Assembly (NCBI GenBank): GCA_022447555.1
Contig: JAKVBF010000011.1
Coordinates: 124,001 to 188,000 of the forward strand
Direction: 5' to 3'
DNA: 64,000 bases
From: Mariniblastus sp.
GTDB lineage: Bacteria > Planctomycetota > Planctomycetia > Pirellulales > Pirellulaceae
Below, piece by piece: positions 36,106-48,927 of the stretch (its first letter is position 1; each line of letters starts with the position of its first letter). A program made the translations under genes and the position numbers. Below the pieces are notes generated by a model that saw nothing but the letters and a program-made list of their open reading frames with translations, had not been told where the DNA came from and made no database searches.

Positions 36106-36426
36106 ATGGCTGTGAAACGTATATGGCGAGGCTGGACAACGCCGGAAAACGCTGCAACCTATCAGGCCTTATTAGACCAAAAGATCCGCCCCGAAATCGA
36201 AGCAAAGGAAATACCCGGGTATCGCAGTCTCGAACTGCATTCGAGAAACCTGAAGACGGAGGTAGAGTTCATGACCATCATGACCTTCGACTCGCTGCAA
36301 AACGTCGTTGATTTTGCTGGCGAACGGTATGAACAATGCTACGTCCCCGAAGTCGCCCAAGCAGTCCTGAGCCGCTGGGACGAGGTCTGCGTGCACTATG
36401 AGACACTTGATCCTTCCCGCGACTGA
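36106..36426 (+). CDS. Antibiotic biosynthesis monooxygenase-like ferredoxin-fold protein
   Basis: A small protein of 106 residues from the ATG at 36106, which has AAGGG upstream; the frame to 36034 is not needed. The compact alpha-beta pattern (VKRIWRGWTTPENAATYQALL; PGYRSLELHSR; EFMTIMTFDS) matches the dimeric ABM fold, used by heme-degrading and quinone-acting monooxygenases and also by small-molecule binders. No catalytic residue can be named. It is convergent with nnrE, with 4 bp between the stops. Confidence 0.6.
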   Translation: MAVKRIWRGWTTPENAATYQALLDQKIRPEIEAKEIPGYRSLELHSRNLKTEVEFMTIMTFDSLQNVVDFAGERYEQCYVPEVAQAVLSRWDEVCVHYETLDPSRD

Positions 36427-36430
36427 CACG

Positions 36431-37159
36431 TCAAGCGATCTCCTCCAGGCCGTTTAATAACAATCTTGAATCGACACCTATATCAATCACTCGAACATCT
36501 CCCAGCCAATCACTTGCGTCCGGATTTGAAAAACCTCGCTTGGCCGCTACCATCGTGCAGGTCATATCAGCTTGAAATGTCGGGTCTGAAAGCTGCCCCG
36601 TGTCGCAATCCATCCCGCTCGGCATATCCACCGCCATCCGCCTGACACCGGTTTGATTGGATACTCGAATGACCTTAGCAGCCAAACCTCTTGGTGGCCC
36701 CTGACCGCCTGTCCCCAACACCGCATCGACCACCCACTCGGTCGGCGTTCCGTCAACTCTGGAAATGGACGCCTCCATTTCGAACCGACCCGTTAACTGT
36801 TCTGCCGAAACCACAGGCAAGCCTAACCGATCAGCTATCTCGAGGTTCACCGCCGCCTCTCCGCGAAATCTTGAACGAGCGCCCATCAACAATACGCTTA
36901 CCTTGATATCACAAACAGCCAGATGGCGTGCGATCACCAACCCGTCACCTCCGTTATTGCCGGAACCACACAGAACGACAACGGGCCCTCGACAGCCTTC
37001 TCGACGCAATTCAACACAACATCCTCGTCCGGCATTTTCCATCAACACCATGCTTGGGATTCCATAATTCTCGATCGCAAGGCGGTCTACCAAACGGCTT
37101 TGGCGTCTCGTTAAGGAATCGCTGTGGCGAGAATTCGGTTTTTCGTTTGGATGAGCCAT
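36431..37159 (-). CDS. nnrE: NAD(P)H-hydrate epimerase (YjeF N-terminal family)
   Basis: Repairs hydrated NAD(P)H by epimerising the R form to S. The 242-residue protein has VLMENAGRG near the N-terminus, GSGNNGGDGLVIARHL as the signature binding block, LLMGARSRFRGEA, AVLGTGGQGPPRG and AVDMPSGMDCDTG, all diagnostic. Only the epimerase domain is present; the NAD(P)H-hydrate dehydratase (NnrD) domain, often fused, is absent. The start at 37159 is an ATG. The neighbouring gene on the upstream side is a decayed FmdB-like sequence. Confidence 0.92.
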   Translation of the reverse strand: MAHPNEKPNSRHSDSLTRRQSRLVDRLAIENYGIPSMVLMENAGRGCCVELRREGCRGPVVVLCGSGNNGGDGLVIARHLAVCDIKVSVLLMGARSRFRGEAAVNLEIADRLGLPVVSAEQLTGRFEMEASISRVDGTPTEWVVDAVLGTGGQGPPRGLAAKVIRVSNQTGVRRMAVDMPSGMDCDTGQLSDPTFQADMTCTMVAAKRGFSNPDASDWLGDVRVIDIGVDSRLLLNGLEEIA

Positions 37160-37203
37160 GTCGAGATTGGATCATTTACAGGGCAAGACTCGAAAGCATT
37201 GTT

Positions 37204-37436
37204 ATGCGGTTATACGAACACTGCTGCGACCGTTGTCAGCATGATTTTGAGCGACTGATTCGTGGAACGCAACAACCCGAATACCCAGCCTTCCATCATT
37301 CTGAGGTGACCAAAAAAACCAAGCGTTTCCACATCACCTTAATCATCCAATGGGCTCCAGGTGCGGAGCGATCTAGGCAATTGCGCTGCGCCGCGATGCC
37401 GCGGGGGGTGGATGTGGATGCAAAGAGGATGCCTAA
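37204..37436 (+). pseudogene. Decayed FmdB-family zinc-ribbon protein gene
   Basis: The plus-strand frame from ATG 37204 opens with MRLYEHCCDRCQHDFE, a clear match to FmdB-type zinc ribbons (MPxYEYxCxxCGHxFE). The second cysteine pair appears as EYPAFHH instead of CPxCH, so it has lost both cysteines. A one-base shift at the A run near 37310 restores a VTKKPSVS-like ending of the domain. A further frame ending near 37436 reads GGGCGCKEDA, like the Gly/Cys tail of FmdB proteins. The reading is thus broken in at least two places. The intact open frame to 37500 is coincidental. Confidence is moderate because the homology rests on a short domain. Confidence 0.42.
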
Positions 37437-37469
37437 TCCTTTCTTGCGAGTTCGCGGGTGTCGTCTAAA

Positions 37470-40575
<3,106 letters not shown>

Positions 40576-40597
40576 TCACAAACAAGGTGTTGGATAG

Positions 40598-40613
40598 TAT
40601 TCCAAATGGAATA
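40598..40613. promoter_or_regulatory. Inverted repeat between guaB and xseA
   Basis: TATTCC-AAAT-GGAATA, perfect 6-bp arms with a 4-bp centre, in the 143-bp divergent gap. A possible operator for either gene; no regulator can be named. Confidence 0.3.
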
Positions 40614-40646
40614 TGATAGGCGTTCCTAATACCCTCGAGATTAAAC

Positions 40647-42074
40647 GTGTCCCAACGATCGCAAAATTCGCACTATCTGACGGTTTCTCAACTGACCGAT
40701 GGCATAAAGAACTCGCTAAACTCGGAATTCCCCGATGTTTGGGTCAAAGCAGAGATCTCGGGCATGACCAAGGCAGCGTCGGGGCATTACTATCTAACGC
40801 TCAAAGACGAACACGCTCAAATTTCAGCCATCATCTGGCGAAGTAATGCCGAAAAGCTGAGATTTATTCCGGAAAACGGCCAGGAAGTGATTTGCCGATC
40901 ATTTTTGGACGTTTACCCTCAACGCGGCACGTATCAACTGATCATTCAACAATTGCAGCCTGTAGGACAGGGTGCGCTTCAACTGGCGTTCCGCCAACTC
41001 CACGACCGGCTCAAAACCGACGGTCTCTTTGATTCTAAAAAGAAGCAATCCCTACCCAGATTTCCTCGGCGTGTAGCAGTGGTCACCAGTCCGACAGGCG
41101 CTGCGGTGCGTGATTTCTTGCAAGTCGTACAGCGTCGATGGCCCAAACTACACGTGACGATCTTGCCAACAAAGGTACAAGGTTCTGGCGCTGCGGAACA
41201 AATTGCCGAAGCGATCCGTTTATGCTCCAAACAAGGTCCGCGCGTATTTGATGTTCTCATCGTCACGCGAGGTGGGGGCAGTATCGAAGACCTCTGGTCT
41301 TTTAACGAAGAGGTGGTCTGTCGAGCGATCCACGACTGCAGGGTCCCCGTCATTTCAGCAATCGGCCATGAGGTCGATGTCACACTGTCTGATTTGGTCG
41401 CCGATTTACGAGCCTTAACCCCCACCGAGGCCGGGGAACGACTTGTGCCTGACTTGGAAGCCGTGGTTTCAAAACTGCATTCCTCGCAACAACAGTTGAT
41501 GCGGCAGGTCCACCAGCTCATCGCCAACTACCAAAACCAATTGGAACGCCTAGCCACCAGGCCCGTCATCCAGCGCCCCACCGAATTGATTCGACGGCAA
41601 CAAGCTGAATTGGACCGGCTTGCGGAACAACTCGCTACGGCCTTACCCGAAAGAATGCATCACACCCGCCACTTTTTGAACGAACAACGGGGGCGACTGC
41701 AACGTTCTCTGGCTAACATCTTACCCATCGCTCGCTTAAGATTATCCGAATTGGCAGACCAAGCGGTGATTCGCAGGCCAAAATCAATGATCCACATTCG
41801 TAAGGAGGGATTGCAACAGCTTGATGCAAGACTGGAGCGGGCCAAAATCGCATTATTTCTCAACCTCAACCGCCGTGTCGAACACGCCACCGCTCGACTG
41901 GAAGCTTTCAACCCTTTAGCGGTCCTCTCGAGAGGTTACAGTTTGACGACGAACATGCAAAATGTCCCCCTAACCGACTGCCAAAAACTATCAGTTGATG
42001 ATAAGATCCAGACTCAGCTTGGCAACGGACGCTTGGTGAGTCGCATCGAGGAAATCGAACAAGATAATGGCTAA
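40647..42074 (+). CDS. xseA: Exodeoxyribonuclease VII large subunit
   Basis: Catalytic subunit of the single-strand-specific nuclease ExoVII. The N-terminal OB fold (LTVSQLTDGIKNSLNSEFPDVWVKAEISG) is followed by the catalytic core VAVVTSPTGAAVRDFLQV, TRGGGSIEDLWSFNEE and SAIGHEVDVTLSDLVADLRA. The rest is a long coiled-coil domain to about 440 with LSRGYSL near the end. It is 475 residues. The start is GTG at 40647. Its last codons overlap the start of xseB by 8 bp. Confidence 0.96.
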   Translation: MSQRSQNSHYLTVSQLTDGIKNSLNSEFPDVWVKAEISGMTKAASGHYYLTLKDEHAQISAIIWRSNAEKLRFIPENGQEVICRSFLDVYPQRGTYQLIIQQLQPVGQGALQLAFRQLHDRLKTDGLFDSKKKQSLPRFPRRVAVVTSPTGAAVRDFLQVVQRRWPKLHVTILPTKVQGSGAAEQIAEAIRLCSKQGPRVFDVLIVTRGGGSIEDLWSFNEEVVCRAIHDCRVPVISAIGHEVDVTLSDLVADLRALTPTEAGERLVPDLEAVVSKLHSSQQQLMRQVHQLIANYQNQLERLATRPVIQRPTELIRRQQAELDRLAEQLATALPERMHHTRHFLNEQRGRLQRSLANILPIARLRLSELADQAVIRRPKSMIHIRKEGLQQLDARLERAKIALFLNLNRRVEHATARLEAFNPLAVLSRGYSLTTNMQNVPLTDCQKLSVDDKIQTQLGNGRLVSRIEEIEQDNG

Positions 42075-42378
42075 AAAGAAAACTGCTCGCAAATCAAAAA
42101 AAGCCGCAACCGAAGTTCCATTTGAACAGTCGTTTTTGGAACTTCAAGAAATCGTTTCCCAGCTCGAACAAGGGCAACTGACTTTGGGAGACTCCCTCGA
42201 GAAATACGAGCAGGGGATTCAACATTTGCGAAATTGCTATTCCGCTTTGGACCAAGCAGAGCAAAAAATCGAATTGCTCGTTGACTTGGATGATCAAGGT
42301 CGCATGATCACTCATCGCTTCGCTGGCCAAGAAGCAACGGACGAACTCGATGTTGAATCGGGGGATGAATTGTTTTAG
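42067..42378 (+). CDS. xseB: Exodeoxyribonuclease VII small subunit
   Basis: A 103-residue helical partner of XseA. The core SFLELQEIVSQLEQGQLTLGDSLEKYEQGIQHL is the family signature. A Lys-rich N-terminal leader and an acidic C-terminal tail are additions to the usual 60-80 residues. Overlap with xseA fits a translationally coupled pair with a fixed subunit ratio. Confidence 0.95.
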   Translation: MAKKKTARKSKKAATEVPFEQSFLELQEIVSQLEQGQLTLGDSLEKYEQGIQHLRNCYSALDQAEQKIELLVDLDDQGRMITHRFAGQEATDELDVESGDELF

Positions 42379-42592
42379 GGAAACGTCCAACCCAAGGAAA
42401 AAACAGTGTGAAAACGCCCCCTACTAAGACCCGCGTTCCCTACAATTGTTTTAGATTTCGATTAGAATTGATCAAAGAAGAAGTTCTCGGTTCGATTCAA
42501 GGTTGTGGCTCTAGAGGGCCAACGGTTGATCTGTCAGGGTCGGCTTTAAAACCGGCGCTCTAGCTCTCTTCGTTTAATACTCCAGCGAAAAA

Positions 42593-43510
42593 ATGGTCAT
42601 GTCGATTTCGGATGTCGAAGTGTTTCCCGTTGAAGTTTTAGAGGCCCGTGCGCAAATCAACCGGCAGCTCGACATTTACACTCGGTTCGACTCGCAGACT
42701 TTATCGGGCGGCCAATGCCCCAAGCGTTTGCAAGAGGCCATCCGTCACAGTCTGCTCTCCGACGGAAAGCGATTGCGACCGCTGCTCGTCATGGCGGCGA
42801 CTCATGTTTGCGGTGGTGACATGGGGAAGGCCTTAGGTGCAGCTTGTGCCGTCGAAATGATCCACACCTACTCGCTGATCCACGACGACCTGCCGGCCAT
42901 GGATGACGATGATTTGAGACGAGGTAAGCCGACCTGCCATGTTCGATTTGATGAAGCCACGGCTATTCTCGCCGGCGATGCGTTACTCGCAAATGCCTTT
43001 GAAATTATGGCTCGCGACACACCCCAAGGGGTTGCTGCAGAGTGCTGCCGGATGCTTGCCACCGCAGCTGGCCCATCTCACTTAGTCGGTGGACAGGTAG
43101 ACGATTTAGCTTGTCAATTTGGGGCCTCTGATTTGGAGACCCTGCAAAGCATTCATGATCGAAAAACAGGGGCCTTACTTTCTGTCTCGCTTCAATTAGG
43201 GGGATTGATTGCAGGTGGCTCGCCAAAAATGCTAAGCGGGCTTCATGAGTATGGAAAAAATGTCGGCCTAGCCTTTCAGATCATAGACGATTTGTTGGAT
43301 TTGCGAGGCGAAGTGAACCAGATCGGGAAAAGAACCGGAAAAGACTCAGAACATGGTAAACTGACTTACCCCTCGGTGATCGGGGTGGAAGCAAGCGAAC
43401 AACTCGCTCGGGAGAAAGTCGCCTCGGCTATCTCCGCGTTGCAAATCTTTGGTTCCAATGGGGCGCCGCTGGTTCTATTTGCTAATTTCGTGGTTGATCG
43501 TACTCGTTAA
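42593..43510 (+). CDS. ispA: Short-chain polyprenyl (farnesyl/geranyl) diphosphate synthase
   Basis: Condenses IPP with allylic diphosphates. The 305-residue protein has the first Asp-rich motif DDLPAMDDDDLRRGKPTCH and the second DDLLD, both required for Mg-diphosphate binding, with SDGKRLRPLL and KTGALL. The two-residue insertion in the first motif (DDxxxxD) is typical of bacterial farnesyl diphosphate synthases. It lies just before dxs, which supplies the pathway's first intermediate, so an isoprenoid operon is likely. ATG 42593 or 42599 may be the start. Confidence 0.93.
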   Translation: MVMSISDVEVFPVEVLEARAQINRQLDIYTRFDSQTLSGGQCPKRLQEAIRHSLLSDGKRLRPLLVMAATHVCGGDMGKALGAACAVEMIHTYSLIHDDLPAMDDDDLRRGKPTCHVRFDEATAILAGDALLANAFEIMARDTPQGVAAECCRMLATAAGPSHLVGGQVDDLACQFGASDLETLQSIHDRKTGALLSVSLQLGGLIAGGSPKMLSGLHEYGKNVGLAFQIIDDLLDLRGEVNQIGKRTGKDSEHGKLTYPSVIGVEASEQLAREKVASAISALQIFGSNGAPLVLFANFVVDRTR

Positions 43511-43553
43511 TTGGAGACGATCTCCGACCATTACAAAAACTGGTAACAATTTC

Positions 43554-45464
43554 ATGTCTAACGTACTGCCCTCGATTGAATCACCCGTTCAACTCCAGTC
43601 CATGTCCAATCCACAATTGGAAAAGATCGCTGATGAAATCCGGGAAACTCTATGCAATCTCCTCAGCAAGCGTGCGGCTCACTTTGCGTCAAATTTAGGG
43701 GTCGTCGAATTAACTCTTGCCCTCCACAGTACGTTTGACTTTCGTTCCGACCATTTGATATGGGACACCGGACACCAAATTTATCCACACAAACTGATCA
43801 CCGGCAGGTACCACGATTTCCAGTCCATTCGCACCAAGGGCGGACTGATGGGCTACCCTAATCCACGAGAAAGTGAGTACGACCTGTTCATGACGGGACA
43901 TGCCGGCTGCAGCGTCTCAACGGTGGTCGGATTACGCAGCGGCGATGACATTCAAGGACGCTCCGACACGCATTCGGTCGCAGTCATTGGTGATGGCGCA
44001 TTCCCCTCAGGGATTGTTTTTGAAGCACTCAACAATGCCTGTGAGTTGAAAAGTAAGATGCTTGTCATTTTAAACGACAATGAAATGTCGATCTGCCCTC
44101 GGGTGGGGGGCATGGGAAGCTATCTGGACCGTCTTCGATCCAATCCGTTGTATACCGGAATGAAATCCGAGGTCGTCAATCTGCTCAACAAAGTCCCCGT
44201 TTTTGGTGACCCCACCGAGCGGTTGCTGTTCCAAATCAAAGAAGGTGTCAAAGCCGGCATGCACGGAGGCATGATGTTTGAGGACTTTGGTTTTAAGTAC
44301 TTCGGCCCGATTGATGGGCACAACATCGGTGTGGTCAAAAAGTACTTAAAAATGGTCAAGGATATTGAAGGACCGGTGCTGCTGCATGTCATCACCAATA
44401 AGGGACATGGTTTCAAACCCGCCGCTGAGGATCCGGTCTACTTTCACACGCCCCCCGCATTCGAACTCGACGGTGAAAAACCAATCCCCAAATCCAATTT
44501 GAAATCTGCTGCCTACACCAACCACGCCCGAGACGCCATCTTCGACCAGATGAAACACAACGAGAAGGTTACGGTAATCACAGCAGCCATGTGCCAGGGG
44601 AATAAACTTGAGCCGGTTCGCGAGGCGTTTCCCAGCCGATTTTTTGATGTCGGAATATGTGAATCGCACGCGGTAGCCTTTGCAGCGGGACAAGCTAAAA
44701 CGGGTCTCCGTCCGATTGTCGATATCTACAGTACATTCCTTCAACGAAGTTACGATCAGATTTTCCAAGAAGTCTGCCTGCAAAATCTACCCGTGACATT
44801 TATGTTAGATCGAGGTGGACTGACAGCACCTGACGGTCCGACTCACCACGGCACTTTCGACATTGGCTACATGCGTATCTTTCCGAACATGGTCGTGATG
44901 ACCCCGGGAGATGCCAATGACATCGGAGCCATGCTTGACTTCGCGATGTCACAGAATTCTCCCTGCAGCCTCCGATACCCCAAGACCGAAGCGGCTGAAA
45001 TCTCTCGTGACATTCAACCGGTCGAACTGGGAAAAGCGGAAGTCTTGAAGTCAGGTGATGACGGCACCATTCTCTGTGCGGGAACGCAGTTACAGTCCTG
45101 CCTGGAAGCGGCAGAGGAGCTCCTCAAGGAAGGTCTGGATGTTGGCGTGGTCAACGCAAGGTTCGTGAAGCCGCTGGATAAGGAAACAGTCCGCCGTGCG
45201 ATCCAAAAGACTGGGTTTGTGGTGACCGTTGAAGAAGGGATGCTCATGGGTGGCTACGGAAGTGCTGTTTTGGAGGCTGCCAATGAGATGAAATTGGACA
45301 CGAACTCCATTTACCGTTTAGGAATACCCGACACCTTTGTGGAACATGGCAGTCGCCCCGAACTTCTTGCCGAACTTAAAATTGATCCTGACGGTATCGC
45401 CGCAACCTGTCGCCAAGCATCTGCAGACGCAAAATCTAGGTCAGCAAACAATCAAATCGTTTGA
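43554..45464 (+). CDS. dxs: 1-deoxy-D-xylulose-5-phosphate synthase
   Basis: TPP enzyme that joins pyruvate and glyceraldehyde 3-phosphate at the start of the MEP isoprenoid pathway. The chain is 636 residues from ATG 43554; the frame upstream overlaps ispA and is not homologous. Conserved blocks are DTGHQIYPHKLITGR, GDGAFPSGIVFEALN with the NDNEMSI TPP/Mg site, GHGFKPAAEDP, ICESHAVAFAAGQA with the catalytic Glu, and DRGGLTAPDGPTHHG. The C-terminal domain follows. It lies 43 bp downstream of ispA. Confidence 0.95.
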   Translation: MSNVLPSIESPVQLQSMSNPQLEKIADEIRETLCNLLSKRAAHFASNLGVVELTLALHSTFDFRSDHLIWDTGHQIYPHKLITGRYHDFQSIRTKGGLMGYPNPRESEYDLFMTGHAGCSVSTVVGLRSGDDIQGRSDTHSVAVIGDGAFPSGIVFEALNNACELKSKMLVILNDNEMSICPRVGGMGSYLDRLRSNPLYTGMKSEVVNLLNKVPVFGDPTERLLFQIKEGVKAGMHGGMMFEDFGFKYFGPIDGHNIGVVKKYLKMVKDIEGPVLLHVITNKGHGFKPAAEDPVYFHTPPAFELDGEKPIPKSNLKSAAYTNHARDAIFDQMKHNEKVTVITAAMCQGNKLEPVREAFPSRFFDVGICESHAVAFAAGQAKTGLRPIVDIYSTFLQRSYDQIFQEVCLQNLPVTFMLDRGGLTAPDGPTHHGTFDIGYMRIFPNMVVMTPGDANDIGAMLDFAMSQNSPCSLRYPKTEAAEISRDIQPVELGKAEVLKSGDDGTILCAGTQLQSCLEAAEELLKEGLDVGVVNARFVKPLDKETVRRAIQKTGFVVTVEEGMLMGGYGSAVLEAANEMKLDTNSIYRLGIPDTFVEHGSRPELLAELKIDPDGIAATCRQASADAKSRSANNQIV

Positions 45465-45512
45465 GGGAAATCCGAGGCGACCTTAACAAGGCGCAGTAGG
45501 TTAAGATCAGTC

Positions 45513-46394
45513 ATGCATAGCTCCAATGCCATTCCCCAGCGAGTTGTATTGCTCGGATCAGGTTCGCGAAGACCGGGGCTTATTGCTGCGGCCGAGCAAC
45601 TCAGACCGATCATCGAACAGTATTTTGAGATTGTGGACGAAGATCTCAATGAAACGTCAAAACCCATAAACCTCGATGCGGACATGGCAATCGTGATGGG
45701 TGGTGATGGATCAATCTTGAGAGCCGCGAAAGCGATGCGGCGAAAACCGATTCCCGTACTGGGCGTCAATCTTGGAAAACTCGGATTTCTGGCGGATATT
45801 CAACCGGACCAACTAGAATCTGCTTTGGAAAAAATCTCAAACGGTAAATACGAGACGATCAATCATCTCATGATGCGGTGTCAAGTGTTTGAAAACGATC
45901 AGTTGATCTGTGATGAAACCGGCCTTAACGAAGCCGCTATTCTAGGTGGGCCTCCCTTCAGCATTCAGCAATTCGATCTGTACATCGATGATGAATTTTC
46001 GACCTCTTACCGCTGTGACGGTCTGATTGTCAGCACGCCCGTCGGATCAACGGCACACAACCTTTCGGCGGGCGGACCTATTCTCCGGAAAAATCTGCAA
46101 GCATTTGTGATATCACCTATTAGCCCGCACACTCTAACGGTTCGGCCGGTTGTCGACACTGCGGACAGAATCTATGAAATCGTGGTGCCAGAACCCAATC
46201 AATCGACTTCGGTCGTCTTGGACGGCGAAGTCTTATCCAAGCTGGATAGCCGGCATCGAGTTCGGATCCAACGGGCTGATAGCATTTTCCGGTTGATTGA
46301 AATCGAGGGGAAAGGGTACTATCGTACTTTGAGAGAAAAGCTCGGCTGGGGTGGGTCGATCGATCAGACAAAACATGATCGGAATCAAGTCTAA
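45513..46394 (+). CDS. nadK: NAD kinase
   Basis: Phosphorylates NAD to NADP. The 293-residue protein has the diagnostic GGDGS (MGGDGSILRAA), VNLGKLGFLADI and TPVGSTAHNLSAGGPI, with the usual beta-rich C-terminal domain. The gene lies 48 bp after dxs, possibly in one operon with ispA and dxs, as NADPH serves the MEP pathway. Start ATG at 45513. Confidence 0.95.
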   Translation: MHSSNAIPQRVVLLGSGSRRPGLIAAAEQLRPIIEQYFEIVDEDLNETSKPINLDADMAIVMGGDGSILRAAKAMRRKPIPVLGVNLGKLGFLADIQPDQLESALEKISNGKYETINHLMMRCQVFENDQLICDETGLNEAAILGGPPFSIQQFDLYIDDEFSTSYRCDGLIVSTPVGSTAHNLSAGGPILRKNLQAFVISPISPHTLTVRPVVDTADRIYEIVVPEPNQSTSVVLDGEVLSKLDSRHRVRIQRADSIFRLIEIEGKGYYRTLREKLGWGGSIDQTKHDRNQV

Positions 46395-46446
46395 TCCCGG
46401 GTCACCGAACTACCACTGCAGCATTGAAATCGTAGGGAGACGATCG

Positions 46447-47415
46447 ATGAAGCGTCTTTTGGGGACACTGACACTTACCGTGATACTGGGCGCCGCGGGG
46501 ATTCTAGCCGCACAAGATGACACCGTTACAGATCGGGTCAAATCGGCTACCGAGCATCTGAACCAGAAACAAAAATTCAAACTGATGTATCGATTTGAAG
46601 CCGAAGATCAGTTGCGATGGGACGTTGAACACACCGCCTCCACCAAAGCACAAATTGCCGGAACGCTCGAGGAAACTTCCAGCCGCAGCCAGTCGAAAAA
46701 GCTATGGAAAGTTGTCAATGTCGACGCAACTGGGAACATGCGATTCGTCCACAGTATCGAGTCAGTTAAAATGTGGCAGAAAATTGGTGACGAAGAACCG
46801 GTTACATTCAATAGCCTTACCGATAAAACGACACCTGCTGAATTCGCCGGGATTACGGAAAAAATCGGCAAGCCCTTGGCCATGATTACGATCTCACCGG
46901 AAGGTAAAATCATCGACCGGAAATCAGCTTCCCAACAAGCTAAATTCGGAGTGGGCGACATCTGCATCCCCCTTCCCAAAGAAGAAATTGCCGTCGGTCA
47001 CGAATGGTATGTTGCAACCACTTTTAAAGGGAACGATGAAGACGGGCGACCTCAAAACCTCAAAGCGCGGATCAACTATAAACTGAACAAAGTTAAGGGC
47101 AAATACGCTTACGTCTCATTCAAAACACAAGTCTTGACACCAATTGAAAGTGAAAAAGTTCGATCTCAAATATTGCAACAGCTAACCAATGGCTACGCCG
47201 TCTTCAACATGGAAACGGGAAAAATGACTCGAAAAGAAGTCGAGTGGAATGAAAAAGTCCAAGGCTATGAAGGGCCCGATAGCTTTCTGCAATATAACGG
47301 GCGGATGACAGAAAAGTTCGTCACAACGAACAATACGCCTGTCACAGCGGATGCAACGACCTCTCAAAACGTAGAAATCAAAGACCGGAACGACAAACCG
47401 GTGCTTCGAAAATAA
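46447..47415 (+). CDS. Exported protein of unknown function
   Basis: A 322-residue protein from ATG 46447, with GGGAG 7 nt upstream. The signal peptide is clear (MKRLLGTLTLTVILGAAGILAAQ). The mature chain is beta-rich, without cysteine clusters or a catalytic motif that I can identify; blocks such as AMITISPEGKIIDR and GHEWYVATTFKG suggest a soluble periplasmic beta domain. No family is recognised. It follows nadK by 52 bp and is convergent with the DUF1501 gene. Confidence 0.7.
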   Translation: MKRLLGTLTLTVILGAAGILAAQDDTVTDRVKSATEHLNQKQKFKLMYRFEAEDQLRWDVEHTASTKAQIAGTLEETSSRSQSKKLWKVVNVDATGNMRFVHSIESVKMWQKIGDEEPVTFNSLTDKTTPAEFAGITEKIGKPLAMITISPEGKIIDRKSASQQAKFGVGDICIPLPKEEIAVGHEWYVATTFKGNDEDGRPQNLKARINYKLNKVKGKYAYVSFKTQVLTPIESEKVRSQILQQLTNGYAVFNMETGKMTRKEVEWNEKVQGYEGPDSFLQYNGRMTEKFVTTNNTPVTADATTSQNVEIKDRNDKPVLRK

Positions 47416-47442
47416 TCGCGGGCAATGACAGCAGGGCGAAGG

Positions 47443-48924
47443 TCAAATCAAAAGCTCCCGGATGACTTTGCCATGCACATCCGTCAGACGACGCTCAATC
47501 CCATTGTGGTAAAAACTGAGGCGTTCGTGATCCAGTCCGAGTAAATGCAAGATGGTTGCATGGAAGTCGTAGACCGTCACTGGCTTTTCTACGGCTTTGT
47601 ACCCTAACTCATCAGTGGCCCCATAGCTGAACCCTCGCTTCACCCCTGCACCTGCCATCCACGCCGTAAAGCCAGCGGGATTATGATCTCTGCCACTGGC
47701 ACCTTTTTGAAACGTCGGCATCCGTCCAAATTCGGTACACCAAACCACCAAAGTTTCCTCTAGCATCCCCCGCTGCTTCAGATCCTTTAATAACGCCGCG
47801 ACTGGCTGGTCCAAGATGGGCCCGTGAACGTCATATTGTTTCTTAATTGACTTATGTCCGTCCCAGTTACTGGTTCCTTCTCCACCTGTTTGGTAGGCCC
47901 CGTTAAACAGTTGAACAAATCGCACCCCATTTTCGATCAAACGTCGAGCCAGAATACAGTTTCGGGCAAAACCGGCTTTCACAGAGTTTTCGGTGTCGTC
48001 TGCACCATAAGCCGATAGGATGTGCTGAGGCTCCGTAGAGAGATCACTGATTGCCGGTACACTCAGTTGCATACGGGCCGCTAATTCATAACTGGCAATC
48101 CGGGCGGCAAGTTCCGAATCACCGGGAAACTTTTCTAGGTGTCTCTCGTTCAATCGTTTGAGATAATCGCGTGTCGCGCGATCCCTGACTGCCGTAATTT
48201 GATCAGGACGCGCGAGATTTCTAATGGGAGCCGCTGCATTGAAATCCGTGCCCTGAAAAACGGCTGGCAGAAAGCCGGGGCCCCAGTTGTTAACACTCGA
48301 TTGCGGGGTGCCACGTGGATCTGGAATTGCCACGTAAGCTGGCAAATTCTCGTTTTCGCTGCCTAGAGCATAAGTGGTCCATGCACCCATGCTGGGGAAT
48401 CCATCCAAGGTAAAACCCGTCGACATAAAGTTTTCACCCGGTCCGTGTGTGTTCGTTTTCCCCGTCAGCGAGTGTAAAAAGCACATGTCATCGGCAAACT
48501 CTCCAATCCGATCCACAAGCGTCGATATCATTTTCCCCGATTCACCTCGAGGCTTAAATTCCCAGGGACTTTTTTGAAGATTCCCCTGGGCTCCCTGAAA
48601 TGTAATGACCCCGTCACCTGGCATCGGCTGCCCATCGAGTCGCTTCAGCTCCGGTTTGTAATCAAACGTGTCGATATGACTGCAAGCGCCTGCACAGAAA
48701 ATCAACAGCACATTTTTGGCCGCGCCATTAAAATGGGGCGCGCGTTGCAGTGTTGGATTCTCGGGATCGATCACGGGACGAAGCGGGTGATCCTCGATTT
48801 TCCTGCCAAACAACAGCTGATTTTCTGACAGCAGATGTGTTAAGGCGATGGAACTCAAACCGGTGGCTGCGGTACCCAAAAAACCACGCCGATTGAAACG
48901 CACCGAGTTTATTTTCTCTTGCAT
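47443..48924 (-). CDS. DUF1501-domain secreted protein, copy A
   Basis: A 493-residue protein of the alkaline-phosphatase-like DUF1501 family, abundant in planctomycetes. The N-terminal [12 protein letters not shown] is a twin-arginine-type signal. Family blocks are [46 protein letters not shown] and the C-terminal [19 protein letters not shown] and [11 protein letters not shown]. Its role is not established; it is almost always next to a PSD1/DUF1549/DUF1553 gene. Here it follows its PSD1 partner by 3 bp, so they are co-transcribed. Confidence 0.88.
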   Translation of the reverse strand: MQEKINSVRFNRRGFLGTAATGLSSIALTHLLSENQLLFGRKIEDHPLRPVIDPENPTLQRAPHFNGAAKNVLLIFCAGACSHIDTFDYKPELKRLDGQPMPGDGVITFQGAQGNLQKSPWEFKPRGESGKMISTLVDRIGEFADDMCFLHSLTGKTNTHGPGENFMSTGFTLDGFPSMGAWTTYALGSENENLPAYVAIPDPRGTPQSSVNNWGPGFLPAVFQGTDFNAAAPIRNLARPDQITAVRDRATRDYLKRLNERHLEKFPGDSELAARIASYELAARMQLSVPAISDLSTEPQHILSAYGADDTENSVKAGFARNCILARRLIENGVRFVQLFNGAYQTGGEGTSNWDGHKSIKKQYDVHGPILDQPVAALLKDLKQRGMLEETLVVWCTEFGRMPTFQKGASGRDHNPAGFTAWMAGAGVKRGFSYGATDELGYKAVEKPVTVYDFHATILHLLGLDHERLSFYHNGIERRLTDVHGKVIRELLI

Positions 48925-48927
48925 GGT

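Noticed and set aside
42379-42592. Possible tRNA or hairpin RNA before ispA (a TTCGATTC-like piece and pairing arms)
   Set aside because: No cloverleaf can be formed and the arms are imperfect. I see only a 5' leader.
43449-43553. Earlier in-frame start for dxs
   Set aside because: It would overlap the end of ispA and adds a hydrophobic leader without homology.
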